Assembly (NCBI GenBank): GCA_947452965.1
Contig: CANGEW010000001.1
Span: forward strand, 62,001-126,000
DNA: 64,000 nucleotides
From: Chitinophagaceae bacterium
GTDB lineage: Bacteria; Bacteroidota; Bacteroidia; Chitinophagales; Chitinophagaceae
Direction: 5' to 3'
The notes beneath the pieces are model-generated. The model saw only the letters and a list, made by a program, of their open reading frames with translations, did no database searches and was not told the DNA's origin. The stretch's first letter is position 1. Every line of letters begins with the position of its first letter. Of this stretch, positions 35,243 through 43,986 are shown piece after piece. A program made the position numbers and the translations under genes.

Positions 35243-35257
35243 TCTTATTCGTCGACC

Positions 35258-35265
35258 TATTTTTG
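35258..35265 (+). promoter_or_regulatory. Candidate promoter -7 element of the 3HCDH-like gene
   Basis: TATTTTTG lies 14 bp before the ATG at 35280. It favours that ATG over start codons further upstream, which would precede the promoter. Confidence 0.45.
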
Positions 35266-35279
35266 CTAAAATTTTATTC

Positions 35280-35894
35280 ATGAAAATTAGTATTCTGGCA
35301 GATGATATTTTATTTGATCACCTAGTACAACTGAATGAAAAAGTGATATGGAATAGGATACACCAATTAGAATTATCTGTTATTGACGACAAGGTTGATG
35401 CTTTTATAAACCTTATGGAAAACGCATCAGAATTTGACTATTCTTACATCCAAAAGCCTGTTTTTATCAATAGTGTAATTGACACCCTTCAAGAAAAAAA
35501 CCAATCAAATCTAGTGGTTAGAATAAATGGTTGGAATGGATTTATCCAAAAAAATGTATGGGAAATAGCCGGTGCAATGCATACAAAACACGAAGAAATA
35601 TTAAATACATTGAATAAAAAACATGAAATAGTTGCAGATCAACCCGGATTTGTAGCTCCACGTGTTATTGCAATGATTATTAATGAGGCTTATTTTGCTA
35701 AAAGTGAGGCTGTAAGCACTGAAGATGAAATTGATACTGCCATGAAATTAGGTACTAACTATCCAAAAGGTCCGTTTGAATGGTGTCGTGAAATTGGAAT
35801 ACAACAAGTATACAAGCTATTAAAAAAACTTAGCTTACAAGATAAGCGTTACCTACCCTCCTCACAATTAATCATGGAAGCCACCATATCATGA
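35280..35894 (+). CDS. 3-hydroxyacyl-CoA dehydrogenase C-terminal domain-like protein without NAD loop
   Basis: A 204 aa protein whose second half (QPGFVAPRVIAMIINEAYFAKSEAVSTEDEIDTAMKLGTNYPKGPFEWCREIG) is a good 3HCDH C-terminal domain. The first about 110 residues (MKISILADDILFDHLVQ and on) sit where the Rossmann NAD domain should be but show no GxGxxG loop and are shorter than usual. It is thus probably not a redox enzyme, or a highly diverged one. Its stop overlaps the tsaB start (ATGA), implying coupled translation. Confidence 0.75.
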   Translation: MKISILADDILFDHLVQLNEKVIWNRIHQLELSVIDDKVDAFINLMENASEFDYSYIQKPVFINSVIDTLQEKNQSNLVVRINGWNGFIQKNVWEIAGAMHTKHEEILNTLNKKHEIVADQPGFVAPRVIAMIINEAYFAKSEAVSTEDEIDTAMKLGTNYPKGPFEWCREIGIQQVYKLLKKLSLQDKRYLPSSQLIMEATIS

Positions 35895-36562
35895 GCCTGA
35901 TTCTAAACATAGACACATCCACAGAATTGGCATTCGTTTGTTTATCAAGACACGGAGAGCTGATAGACACAACTTTTAGTGTACAACAAAAGGAACATGC
36001 CGTATTTCTTCACAGTGCAATTCAAGAAATTTTTTCAAAGAATCAGATAGCTATAAACCAAATTGATGGTATAGCTGTTACAGAAGGGCCCGGATCTTAT
36101 ACCGGTTTAAGGGTGGGTATGTCTACAGCAAAAGGATTGTGCTATGCTTTAAGGAAGCCTCTAATTACTTTGAGCAGTTTAGTTGTCATTGCCAATGCAT
36201 GTAAACAAATAGCAGAAGATGTAAATGCATTTTATTGCCCAATGATTGATGCTAGAAGAATGGAAGTTTTTACCGCAATATATAATTTTGAATTAGAGGA
36301 AATTTTACAGCCAAAACCTGTCATTCTAGATGAAGACACCTTCGTAGAAACATTACTACAAAAAACAATTTATTTTGCGGGAAATGGAGCCAAAAAATTC
36401 TTTTCCATTACGGAAGCGGAAAAAGCTATCTTAATGGATGTGAATCCGAAAAATCTAGCCACTTCGATGTGTCATTTGTCCTATAAATTACTACTAGCAA
36501 ATAGTTTCGGAGATCTTGTTCTGTCTAATCCTGTATACCTAAAAGAATATAATGCTTCTTAA
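35891..36562 (+). CDS. tsaB: tRNA threonylcarbamoyladenosine biosynthesis protein TsaB
   Basis: The scaffold partner of TsaD in t6A37 synthesis on ANN-decoding tRNAs. The 223 aa protein has the ASKHA-fold start LILNIDTSTELAFVCLSRHGELID and the signature GIAVTEGPGSYTGLRVGMSTAKGLCYAL. Like other TsaB proteins it lacks the metal-binding HxxxH of TsaD. It is coupled by a 4-bp overlap to the upstream 3HCDH-like gene. Confidence 0.94.
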   Translation: MSLILNIDTSTELAFVCLSRHGELIDTTFSVQQKEHAVFLHSAIQEIFSKNQIAINQIDGIAVTEGPGSYTGLRVGMSTAKGLCYALRKPLITLSSLVVIANACKQIAEDVNAFYCPMIDARRMEVFTAIYNFELEEILQPKPVILDEDTFVETLLQKTIYFAGNGAKKFFSITEAEKAILMDVNPKNLATSMCHLSYKLLLANSFGDLVLSNPVYLKEYNAS

Positions 36563-36586
36563 ATATGTTATTAATTATTAATTAGT

Positions 36587-36603
36587 GTGATGAGTAGCAT
36601 CAC
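36587..36603. repeat. Short perfect inverted repeat after tsaB
   Basis: GTGATG-AGTAG-CATCAC lies 24 bp after the tsaB stop. No T-run follows, so it is either a weak 3' end structure of tsaB or part of the arsR control region. Confidence 0.35.
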
Positions 36604-36613
36604 CTGTTGTCTA

Positions 36614-36638
36614 ATTTTACGTTCCTGAAATGTAAAAT
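36614..36638. promoter_or_regulatory. Inverted repeat, candidate ArsR operator
   Basis: ATTTTAC-N11-GTAAAAT, two perfect 7-bp arms, ends 6 bp before the -7 element of the arsR-type gene and covers the -33 region. This is a plausible autoregulatory operator. Confidence 0.45.
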
Positions 36639-36644
36639 GTTCTT

Positions 36645-36652
36645 TATATTTG
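36645..36652 (+). promoter_or_regulatory. Candidate promoter -7 element of the arsR-type gene
   Basis: TATATTTG matches TAnnTTTG and lies 25 bp before the ATG at 36678. The upstream inverted repeat overlaps the expected -33 region. Confidence 0.5.
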
Positions 36653-36677
36653 AGTAAACTTTAAATTTAATATAATT

Positions 36678-37028
36678 ATGTGTGTTCCCAATCAAGCAAA
36701 AGATCAAAATGTAGAAACCCCATTGGGTAACTCTACAACTTTAAAATTCAACTTGCATAACTTAAAAAAAGCTGTCCTAGTATTAAGAGCGTTGAATCAC
36801 AAACTTCGTCAACAAATTTTAGGGTTAATTGACACAGAGAAGAAAATTACTGTTACTGAAATTTATGTTCGACTCAGATTGGAGCAATCTGTAGCTTCTC
36901 AGCATCTAGCAATTTTGAGAAGAGCTGGAATTGTTACAACTCATCGTGATGGAAAATACATCCATTACACTGTTAATCACAAAAGAATTGACGAAATTAA
37001 AAAAATCGTTAAAGAATTAGTTGACTAG
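36678..37028 (+). CDS. ArsR-type winged helix regulator
   Basis: A 116 aa ArsR/SmtB-fold protein: LKKAVLVLRALNHKLRQQILGLIDTEKKITVTEIYVRLRLEQSVASQHLAILRRAGIVTTHRDGKYIHYTVN is a full winged helix with the recognition helix in SVASQHLAILRRAG. The only cysteine is Cys2, so neither the metal-binding CxC of ArsR nor the two-cysteine persulfide switch of BigR/SqrR is present. The neighbouring persulfide dioxygenase/rhodanese gene suggests a link to sulfide handling, by inference only. Confidence 0.88.
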   Translation: MCVPNQAKDQNVETPLGNSTTLKFNLHNLKKAVLVLRALNHKLRQQILGLIDTEKKITVTEIYVRLRLEQSVASQHLAILRRAGIVTTHRDGKYIHYTVNHKRIDEIKKIVKELVD

Positions 37029-37049
37029 TTTTTTTATTATGTAATAAAA

Positions 37050-37084
37050 AGAAAAGCGGTTGATTTACAACCGCTTTTCTTTTT
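37050..37084 (+). terminator. Strong Rho-independent terminator after the arsR-type gene
   Basis: A 13-bp perfect stem (AGAAAAGCGGTTG / CAACCGCTTTTCT) with loop ATTTA, followed by four Ts. It ends where the promoter of the next gene begins. Confidence 0.9.
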
Positions 37085-37091
37085 ACCTTTG
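37084..37091 (+). promoter_or_regulatory. Candidate promoter -7 element of the MBL-rhodanese gene
   Basis: TACCTTTG lies 18 bp before the ATG at 37110 and directly abuts the arsR terminator, whose stem occupies the -33 region. The gene therefore seems to be separately transcribed. Confidence 0.45.
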
Positions 37092-37109
37092 TTTTATAAT
37101 TTTTTTTAA

Positions 37110-38519
37110 ATGTTCATAAAACAGTTTTATACAAATTGCTTAAGCGAAGCCGCATATTATATTGAAAGCGATGGAGAAGCCGTAATTATTGACCCATTAA
37201 GAGATATCCAGACCTATATTGATTTTGCAAAAGAAAGAGAAGTTGTCATTAAATATATTTTTGAAACTCATTTTCATGCCGATTTTGTTAGTGGGCACAT
37301 TGATCTGAGTAAACAAACTGGCGCTCCTATTATTTTTGGACCTAATGCCAATACAAGCTATTCGATTGTTTCAAAAAAAGATGGTGACGTAATTCAAGTA
37401 GGAAAAATTTCTTTTGAAGTAATTCACACACCAGGGCACACTTTAGAAAGCACTTGCTACTTACTTCATGATGAAAAAAACAATCCTTATGCAATTTTTA
37501 CTGGCGACACTTTGTTTGTAGGAGATGTGGGTCGTCCCGACTTGAGTAGCGGAAATATGAGTAGGGAAGATTTAGCAGAGATAATGTATCAAACGATTCA
37601 AAACAAGATTCTACCATTAAACGACAACATTCTTGTTTATCCTGCACATGGACCGGGTAGCAGCTGTGGAAAAAATCTAGGCCCCAATACACATAGTACA
37701 ATAGGAGAACAAAAACAAACCAATTATGCTTTGCAACCTCAAACTAAAGAGCAATTTGTTACTGCTGTAACTTCAGGTTTAGGAAGCGCTCCCATTTACT
37801 TTGCCATCAACGCTTCCATAAACCAAAAAGGTTACGATAGTATTGATGAAGTAATCACTAGAGGAACAAAAGCTATATCTATCAAGGAATTTAAAAAATT
37901 AATTACTGAACAAGATGTGATAGTATTGGATACTAGGCCTGTCAACTCCTTTACAGAGGGATTCATTCCCGGATCAATATTTATTGGTTTAGAAGGAAGA
38001 TTTGCTGAATGGGCTGGCACCATTCTTCCATTTGATAAACCAATTATATTAATAACCGAGCCTAAAAAAGAAATAGAATCCGTAACCCGTTTGGCTAGAG
38101 TTGGGTTTGATAAAATGATAGGGTACTTACAAGGAGGTTATACGGCTTGGGTTGAAGCAAATGAGAAAATAGATTTAATCATTGATGTGGAAGCAGACGA
38201 ATTGATTATGGACATCCCTCACGATCCAAATTTAACTATTGTGGATGTACGAAAAGAAAGTGAATTTATAGAAGGGCATCTTGAAAATGCTCTTAACTTG
38301 CCTTTGCATGAAATGACTAACATTACAGAGCTAGCACAATTTGAAGATGATCAAAATCTTTACATCCATTGTGCAGGAGGCTATAGAAGTGTGATTGCAT
38401 CATCACTTTTAAAGCGACAAGGAATTCATAATTTAAGAAACGTTTTAGGAGGCTGGAATAGCATCAAAACGCAAGAAAAGGCTTCCATTAAAAAGGGTGA
38501 ATCTATACAATCCAAATAA
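37110..38519 (+). CDS. Persulfide dioxygenase-like MBL protein with two rhodanese domains
   Basis: A 469 aa three-domain protein. The N-terminal MBL domain has THFHADFVSGH (53-63), the ETHE1/persulfide dioxygenase type motif, plus FTGDTLFVGDVGRPDL and the later PAHGPGSSCG. Rhodanese domain 1 (about 255-360) lacks the catalytic cysteine (its loop reads IILITEP). Rhodanese domain 2 (about 370-465) has an active loop HCAGGYRS (Cys421). The layout resembles CstB-type proteins that oxidise persulfides and transfer sulfane sulfur. It probably detoxifies sulfide-derived persulfide in the cytoplasm. Confidence 0.88.
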   Translation: MFIKQFYTNCLSEAAYYIESDGEAVIIDPLRDIQTYIDFAKEREVVIKYIFETHFHADFVSGHIDLSKQTGAPIIFGPNANTSYSIVSKKDGDVIQVGKISFEVIHTPGHTLESTCYLLHDEKNNPYAIFTGDTLFVGDVGRPDLSSGNMSREDLAEIMYQTIQNKILPLNDNILVYPAHGPGSSCGKNLGPNTHSTIGEQKQTNYALQPQTKEQFVTAVTSGLGSAPIYFAINASINQKGYDSIDEVITRGTKAISIKEFKKLITEQDVIVLDTRPVNSFTEGFIPGSIFIGLEGRFAEWAGTILPFDKPIILITEPKKEIESVTRLARVGFDKMIGYLQGGYTAWVEANEKIDLIIDVEADELIMDIPHDPNLTIVDVRKESEFIEGHLENALNLPLHEMTNITELAQFEDDQNLYIHCAGGYRSVIASSLLKRQGIHNLRNVLGGWNSIKTQEKASIKKGESIQSK

Positions 38520-38522
38520 AAT

Positions 38523-39425
38523 CTACATTGTTGGTGGCGGAACAACATCTATCCATTTATTAACAAAAAAAGGTTCGAAAACAGACTTCCATCTTCGATG
38601 GGTCCATAAATAGTTATCAGGATTTTTTCGAATCGTTGCTTCTAATAAATCTCTATACATACAGGTCAATTGACCTTCTTTCAGTGTTGCAGTATCTTCT
38701 GCAATAACAGTTGTTTCAAATCTGTATTTTCCTCTTCTAACTTTTATCAACTCTACAAATACCACAGCGGTATTGTTTTTTATAGCACCTTTATCTGGGC
38801 CAGTAACAAACGGAACAGGTCTCCCAAAAAAATGTAACCAAAAACCATTGGATATTATGCCTGGATTTTGATCTGCCGCCAAGCCTATTGAATACTGAGT
38901 GCTTAGCAACTGATGCATTCTATTTCTAAACTCATGGGTAGCTACTAAAATTGTACCTTTTTTTTGTCTTAGATCATAAAAAATCTTATTGAGATGCGGG
39001 TTAGAAATCTTCATATAGACTCCCACAAATGGTATAGGCATTTTTTGTGCAATAGACCAATTAGCTAACTCCCAATTAAATTGATGGCCCGCATGAAATT
39101 GAATACTCTTTCCCTTATTCGCAATAGCAATTACTTTATCTAAATCAATTTCTACCATTTTAGAAAACTGATTATCAGACATACTAACCATTTTTATTGT
39201 CTCAATGAATGTGTCAATGAAATTGATATAGAACTTTTTCGCAATAACAATTTTTTCCTTTTTAGTTTTTTCAGGGAATGCAATATCTAAATTAGCGAAA
39301 ACAACGTCTTTTCTGTAGCCGATAATATAATAGATGATAAAATAAAAAAAATCACTTATGCCATACAAAATAAAATTAGGCAGTAAAGAAACTAAATATA
39401 AAGACCAATATATAAGATAATACAT
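38523..39425 (-). CDS. Lipid A biosynthesis (LpxL/HtrB-type) acyltransferase
   Basis: A 300 aa membrane-anchored late acyltransferase. It has an N-terminal hydrophobic region (about 1-35) and the catalytic HX4E block HQFNWE in FHAGHQFNWELANWSIAQKMP. Other family stretches are FVGVYMKISNPHLNKIFYDLRQKKG, GLAADQNPG and FFGRPVPFVTGPDKGAIKNNTAVVFVELIKVRRGKYRFE. It should add a secondary acyl chain to lipid A at the inner membrane. It is last in the mutY-to-here minus-strand run, 58 bp after nadB. Confidence 0.9.
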   Translation of the reverse strand: MYYLIYWSLYLVSLLPNFILYGISDFFYFIIYYIIGYRKDVVFANLDIAFPEKTKKEKIVIAKKFYINFIDTFIETIKMVSMSDNQFSKMVEIDLDKVIAIANKGKSIQFHAGHQFNWELANWSIAQKMPIPFVGVYMKISNPHLNKIFYDLRQKKGTILVATHEFRNRMHQLLSTQYSIGLAADQNPGIISNGFWLHFFGRPVPFVTGPDKGAIKNNTAVVFVELIKVRRGKYRFETTVIAEDTATLKEGQLTCMYRDLLEATIRKNPDNYLWTHRRWKSVFEPFFVNKWIDVVPPPTM

Positions 39426-39483
39426 GAAATGAATTATGGTGCAAATTTACATGCTTATGAACGATTTACTAAAAAACATTCTA

Positions 39484-41082
39484 CTATAAAATTGTGTTCT
39501 GTAATAAAGAAGACTTTCTTAAGAAATCCGTATTATAATGAAGCCCTCTACTCTCTTTCCTCAATTCAGCACTTTTAACGATCAAATAAGCAACAGTTAT
39601 CATGTTTCTCAGTTCACATAATTGTGGAGACACTTCTGTTTTTTGATACAATGATTCTGTTTCTTCATGAAGCAAATCCAAGCGTCTATCAGCTCTTTGT
39701 AAACGATCATTATTTCTTACAATCCCCACGTAATCACTCATTAATAATTTTAATTCTTTAATGCTTTGAGTGATTAAGATCATTTCTTTAGGTGCTGTAG
39801 TGCCTTCGGCATTCCAATCAGGCACACCTTCTTTAAGACTAATTTTTTCAATTTGCTCTTGCGATTTCAAAAAACTTCTATGTGCAAAAACCATAGCTTC
39901 TAATAATGAATTACTTGCCAATCTATTCGCGCCATGCAATCCAGTACTAGCACACTCTCCAGCTGCAAATAAATTTTTAATTGAAGTCTGTCCCCACTCA
40001 TCCGTTTTGATACCACCACAGCAATAGTGAGCAGCTGGAGCAACCGGAATCATATCTTTTGCCACATCAATACCGATTTTAAAACACTTTTCGTATATGT
40101 TGGGGAAATGTTCTGTGAACTTTTCTTGCGACATCTGGGTACAATCCAAATAAACAAATTCGGTGCCATTTATTTTCATTTCACTGTCTATTGCACGTGC
40201 TACAATATCTCTTGGAGCAAGATCTTTTCTTTCATCGTACTTTTCCATAAATGCTACTCCAGCATGATTACGAAGAATAGCACCATCACCTCTAACCGCC
40301 TCTGTTATTAAAAACGAATGTCCTTTTACACCCGCCTCAAATAGTGCAGTGGGATGAAATTGAATAAATTCCATATTTTCAATACGCCCTTTAGCCCTAT
40401 ATACCATTGCCACACCATCACCAGTGGCAATAGATGGATTGGTAGTGGTTCTATATACTTGACCATTCCCACCAGTAGCCAACATAGTGATCTTTGAAAT
40501 GATTTTTTCTATTTTTTTTGTTGACAGGTTTAAAACATAAACTCCATAACATTCAATATCAGGAGTTGATTTGGTTACTAAATATCCTATATGATGCTGG
40601 GTGATTATGTCTAAGACAAAACAATGGGTTACTAAATGAATATTCTTGCATTTTTTAATTGCTTCTAATAAAGCTCTTTCCATTTCATTGCCTGTAACAT
40701 CTTTGTGATGAAGAATTCTCGATTCACTATGACCCCCTTCTTTACCTAATTTAAATTCACCATCAGGATGCTTGTCAAATTGAGCTCCCCATTCAATAAT
40801 TTCATTAATTCTCTCTACGCCTTCTTTCACTACAATATCTGCGATATGTTTATTACACAAGCCATCGCCAGCAATCAAAGTGTCTTCAATGTGTTTGGAA
40901 AAACTATCCTCTGTAAGATTCATCACCCCTGCAATGCCCCCTTGAGCATATTTTGTATTGGTTTCGTCACTGTTCGTTTTTGTAATAATCGTAACGGTCT
41001 TTGAAGGAAATTCCTGAGCTACCTTTAAAGCATATGTCAGGCCTGCTATTCCAGATCCAACAACCAAAAAGTCTGTTTTCAT
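39484..41082 (-). CDS. nadB: L-aspartate oxidase NadB
   Basis: The FAD enzyme that oxidises L-aspartate to iminoaspartate, the first step of de novo NAD synthesis; its partner NadA is not in the window. The 532 aa protein has the FAD loop GSGIAGLTYAL (8-18), TKYAQGGIAGV, EGGHSESRILHHKDVTG, MEFIQFHPTALF, DIVARAID and GGIKTDEWGQTSIKNLFAAGECASTGLHGANRLASNSLLEA, all typical. It lies 24 bp after ispG. Confidence 0.96.
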   Translation of the reverse strand: MKTDFLVVGSGIAGLTYALKVAQEFPSKTVTIITKTNSDETNTKYAQGGIAGVMNLTEDSFSKHIEDTLIAGDGLCNKHIADIVVKEGVERINEIIEWGAQFDKHPDGEFKLGKEGGHSESRILHHKDVTGNEMERALLEAIKKCKNIHLVTHCFVLDIITQHHIGYLVTKSTPDIECYGVYVLNLSTKKIEKIISKITMLATGGNGQVYRTTTNPSIATGDGVAMVYRAKGRIENMEFIQFHPTALFEAGVKGHSFLITEAVRGDGAILRNHAGVAFMEKYDERKDLAPRDIVARAIDSEMKINGTEFVYLDCTQMSQEKFTEHFPNIYEKCFKIGIDVAKDMIPVAPAAHYCCGGIKTDEWGQTSIKNLFAAGECASTGLHGANRLASNSLLEAMVFAHRSFLKSQEQIEKISLKEGVPDWNAEGTTAPKEMILITQSIKELKLLMSDYVGIVRNNDRLQRADRRLDLLHEETESLYQKTEVSPQLCELRNMITVAYLIVKSAELRKESRGLHYNTDFLRKSSLLQNTIL

Positions 41083-41106
41083 AGTTCGCCAATTAAATAA
41101 TTATAG

Positions 41107-43083
41107 TTACGATACAGTTGGCTCTACCCATGCATTGTGCTCTTTCAACAAATTAATCAATTCCTCCACTGCTATATCGCTATTAATATTTCTTTTTACA
41201 ATTTCTTTGTTCTTATAAAGTGTTATTTTGCCTACACCACTTCCAACATAACCAAAATCAGCATCAGCCATTTCTCCTGGACCATTTACAATGCAACCCA
41301 TGATAGCGATTTTGACACCTTTTAAATGATTCGTTACTGCTCTAATCTTGGCAGTTGTTTCTTGCAAATCAAACAAGGTTCTGCCACAACTGGGACAACT
41401 GATGTATTCGGTTTTAGAAATGCGTGTACGCGTGGCTTGTAATATTCCGAAAGCTATTGAATTCATTACGTCATATGGAGATTGAATTTCTTTGTTTTGA
41501 AAATGGTACCCTAAACAAATACCATCAGTTAAACCATCAATAAGTAATGCGCCGCATTCTACAGCAAAATGAATCAATCCTTGATGTATATCTTCATGAT
41601 TACTATCACAAATATGTATAACAGGATTCTTAACTTTTCTAGTTTCCAAATCAACAATTAAACGCCTTATGGATTGAACCGAATTTTTATTTTCTGAGCT
41701 AACGCAAATTACTGCACTGGGATCATTTGCTATTTTAACCAATACCTCTTCCAAAAAATTATTGTAACCAACAGAATAAGCATCCAACATTACAAATCTA
41801 ATGTCTGCAAATGCGGAGTCGCTATGTTTAATATATTCTTCTTCTGAAAAAAGGGGCACAATGTTTCGTTTATCAGTTAGAAGTTGCCATGAATTAAACG
41901 GCAATACTGCTTTTAATGTACCAGGGAGTTCGAAGCTTGGAATGTTTTTACAAAAAACATAATCTGCTGCCATATCTCCAATCATCCATTTATCTGTGTT
42001 TGCATCATATCGGTAACCAATATGTTTCATGAAATCAGTTTCCAATAAATCAATCTTAGACAAATCAGCCACTACAACAGGGACTTGACGATTTCCAATA
42101 TTGCCAACAGAGATAGTATCCCTTCGTTTATAATTAAAAGGATCATAGGTAAGTTTATGAAATTCTGGAACTGAGATTATTGATCCCGATTTTTGATTAT
42201 GTTGTTGATACCTGCTTACCAAATTCTTACAAACAGGGATTTCAAATTCAGGGTCTTCAGTAAGTGATACGCGAATCGTATCACCAATACCATCTTCTAA
42301 TAACGTTCCGATTCCGATAGCAGATTTAATTCTTCCATCCTCTCCATCGCCAGCTTCTGTCACACCAAGATGCAATGGATAACAATCTCCAAATTCCTGC
42401 ATCATGTGATTGATTAATAATCTATACGCTTGTACCATCACCTGAGGATTACTGCTTTTCATACTCAGAACAATATTGTGAAAATCCTCTCCTCTTGCAA
42501 TACGCAAAAATTCCATTGCGCTTTCCACCATTCCTATTGCAGTATCTCCATACCTACTCATGATACGATCGCTCAAGCTTCCATGATTGGTGCCAATTCT
42601 CATGGCTGTTCCATATTCTTTACAAATCAAAACCAAAGGAGTGAAGCGTTCTCTAATCCTTTCAATCTCTTCTTGATATTCTGCCTCGGTATATTCGATT
42701 TGTTCGAACTTTTTCTTATCAACATAATTTCCGGGGTTTACCCTCACTTTCTCAACAATTTTAGCTGCAATCTCTGCCGCATTAGGTGTAAAGTGAATGT
42801 CTGCCACTAACGGAGTAGTGTATCCTCTTTTTGTTAATTCATCTTTGATATTTTGTAAATTCTCGGCTTCCTTTTTGGAAGGTGCTGTAATTCTAACTAA
42901 TTCAGCACCAGCCTCAATACAGCGAATCACTTGCTCCACAGTAGCAATAGTATCCATTGTGTCGGTGGTGGTCATGGTTTGTATCCTGATGGGATGATTT
43001 CCGCCTAGATAAAGATTGCCCACTTTAACCTCTCTGGTAAGAAGTCTTTTGTATTGTGTGAATGACTGACAATATGATTGCAT
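41107..43083 (-). CDS. ispG: 4-hydroxy-3-methylbut-2-enyl diphosphate synthase IspG, long form
   Basis: The [4Fe-4S] enzyme (GcpE) of the MEP pathway, converting MEcPP to HMBPP. The N-terminal TIM barrel starts with TREVKVGNLYLGGNHPIRIQTMTTTDTMDT. The C-terminal iron-sulfur domain carries CPSCGRTLFDLQ and GCIVNGPGEMADADFGYVGSG. At 658 aa it is the long three-domain form with a large central insertion, as found in Bacteroidota, Chlamydiae and plants. It is 31 bp downstream of the class D-like lipoprotein gene and upstream of nadB. Confidence 0.97.
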   Translation of the reverse strand: MQSYCQSFTQYKRLLTREVKVGNLYLGGNHPIRIQTMTTTDTMDTIATVEQVIRCIEAGAELVRITAPSKKEAENLQNIKDELTKRGYTTPLVADIHFTPNAAEIAAKIVEKVRVNPGNYVDKKKFEQIEYTEAEYQEEIERIRERFTPLVLICKEYGTAMRIGTNHGSLSDRIMSRYGDTAIGMVESAMEFLRIARGEDFHNIVLSMKSSNPQVMVQAYRLLINHMMQEFGDCYPLHLGVTEAGDGEDGRIKSAIGIGTLLEDGIGDTIRVSLTEDPEFEIPVCKNLVSRYQQHNQKSGSIISVPEFHKLTYDPFNYKRRDTISVGNIGNRQVPVVVADLSKIDLLETDFMKHIGYRYDANTDKWMIGDMAADYVFCKNIPSFELPGTLKAVLPFNSWQLLTDKRNIVPLFSEEEYIKHSDSAFADIRFVMLDAYSVGYNNFLEEVLVKIANDPSAVICVSSENKNSVQSIRRLIVDLETRKVKNPVIHICDSNHEDIHQGLIHFAVECGALLIDGLTDGICLGYHFQNKEIQSPYDVMNSIAFGILQATRTRISKTEYISCPSCGRTLFDLQETTAKIRAVTNHLKGVKIAIMGCIVNGPGEMADADFGYVGSGVGKITLYKNKEIVKRNINSDIAVEELINLLKEHNAWVEPTVS

Positions 43084-43114
43084 ACGAGTGGTGATTGTAT
43101 TAGATTATCTAAAA

Positions 43115-43918
43115 CTATTTTGTTCCTTTAAAAAAGCCATAATGTTCCAATATTTTTTTTGTCACATTTACTACTTCACTCTGACTTTGAGCGTTTTTAT
43201 GTTGTATCATATTTGCCATGAAGTATACATGTCTATTTTCTTCAATCCAGCCAACAAGACACTCAACTAATTGATGCTTTTCATTGATACTGGTTCCCAC
43301 TCTGTAGCTAAACTTGTATGCACTATTATCTTCTTTTACCATCATATCCCTAACACTCAAATGAACTGATTTTCTAAACGGCAGCTGATCAAAATATAAT
43401 TTTTTCATAAAGCCTAATTGTTCATCCGGGGATATTTTTAGTGAATTATTCATCCAAAAAGAACTAAGATTTTCTCCAATTTTTTTATTTCCATAAGAAA
43501 TACTATCTAACCAAATTTGAAAACTCTCTTTACCAATTTTCTTACTAATTTGACCAAAAAAATCAGTATTGTTTTTAATAAATGCTTGCTTGATTGTGCA
43601 CTTGTTTGTATCAGCGCTGATTGTGTCGCTTATATATATTGGAGTATTTTCATTAATTACAGCTCCTACTTGCAAGGCAATTAATGTGTGCAAAATATCG
43701 AAAGTGGATCCTGGAGTAAATCTAGTGGTATCCATGGACATATTATAAACCGTTATACCTCCATTAGCATTATCCAGCATAGTGAAACAGCCTTCCACGT
43801 TTTTTTCGTCGAAAAAAGACTTTATTTCATTATCAATCTGAGCCTTGTTTACAGAACAAGAACTCCCAAAGAAAGCAATTAGAGCTATACATATTAATGG
43901 ATAATTATTAATTTTCAT
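43115..43918 (-). CDS. Class D beta-lactamase-like lipoprotein with altered active site
   Basis: A 267 aa predicted lipoprotein (lipobox FFGSSC, Cys21). The fold is recognisable as class D (OXA/BlaR-type): RFTPGSTFDILHTLIALQVG around Ser71, SYGN (141-144), LVGWIEENRHVYFMANMI near 221-238. The three catalytic signatures are altered: SxxK reads STFD (Asp74 in place of Lys), the SxV position reads NTD, and KTG reads RVG (206-208). It is therefore probably not an active beta-lactamase and may be a binding or sensing protein. It precedes ispG in the same direction. Confidence 0.72.
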   Translation of the reverse strand: MKINNYPLICIALIAFFGSSCSVNKAQIDNEIKSFFDEKNVEGCFTMLDNANGGITVYNMSMDTTRFTPGSTFDILHTLIALQVGAVINENTPIYISDTISADTNKCTIKQAFIKNNTDFFGQISKKIGKESFQIWLDSISYGNKKIGENLSSFWMNNSLKISPDEQLGFMKKLYFDQLPFRKSVHLSVRDMMVKEDNSAYKFSYRVGTSINEKHQLVECLVGWIEENRHVYFMANMIQHKNAQSQSEVVNVTKKILEHYGFFKGTK

Positions 43919-43986
43919 CTTCTTTATTTTGTTAAAACGTTAAATGATACCATCAAGAAAATACAACTTCTAATAGAGAAAAGTAA

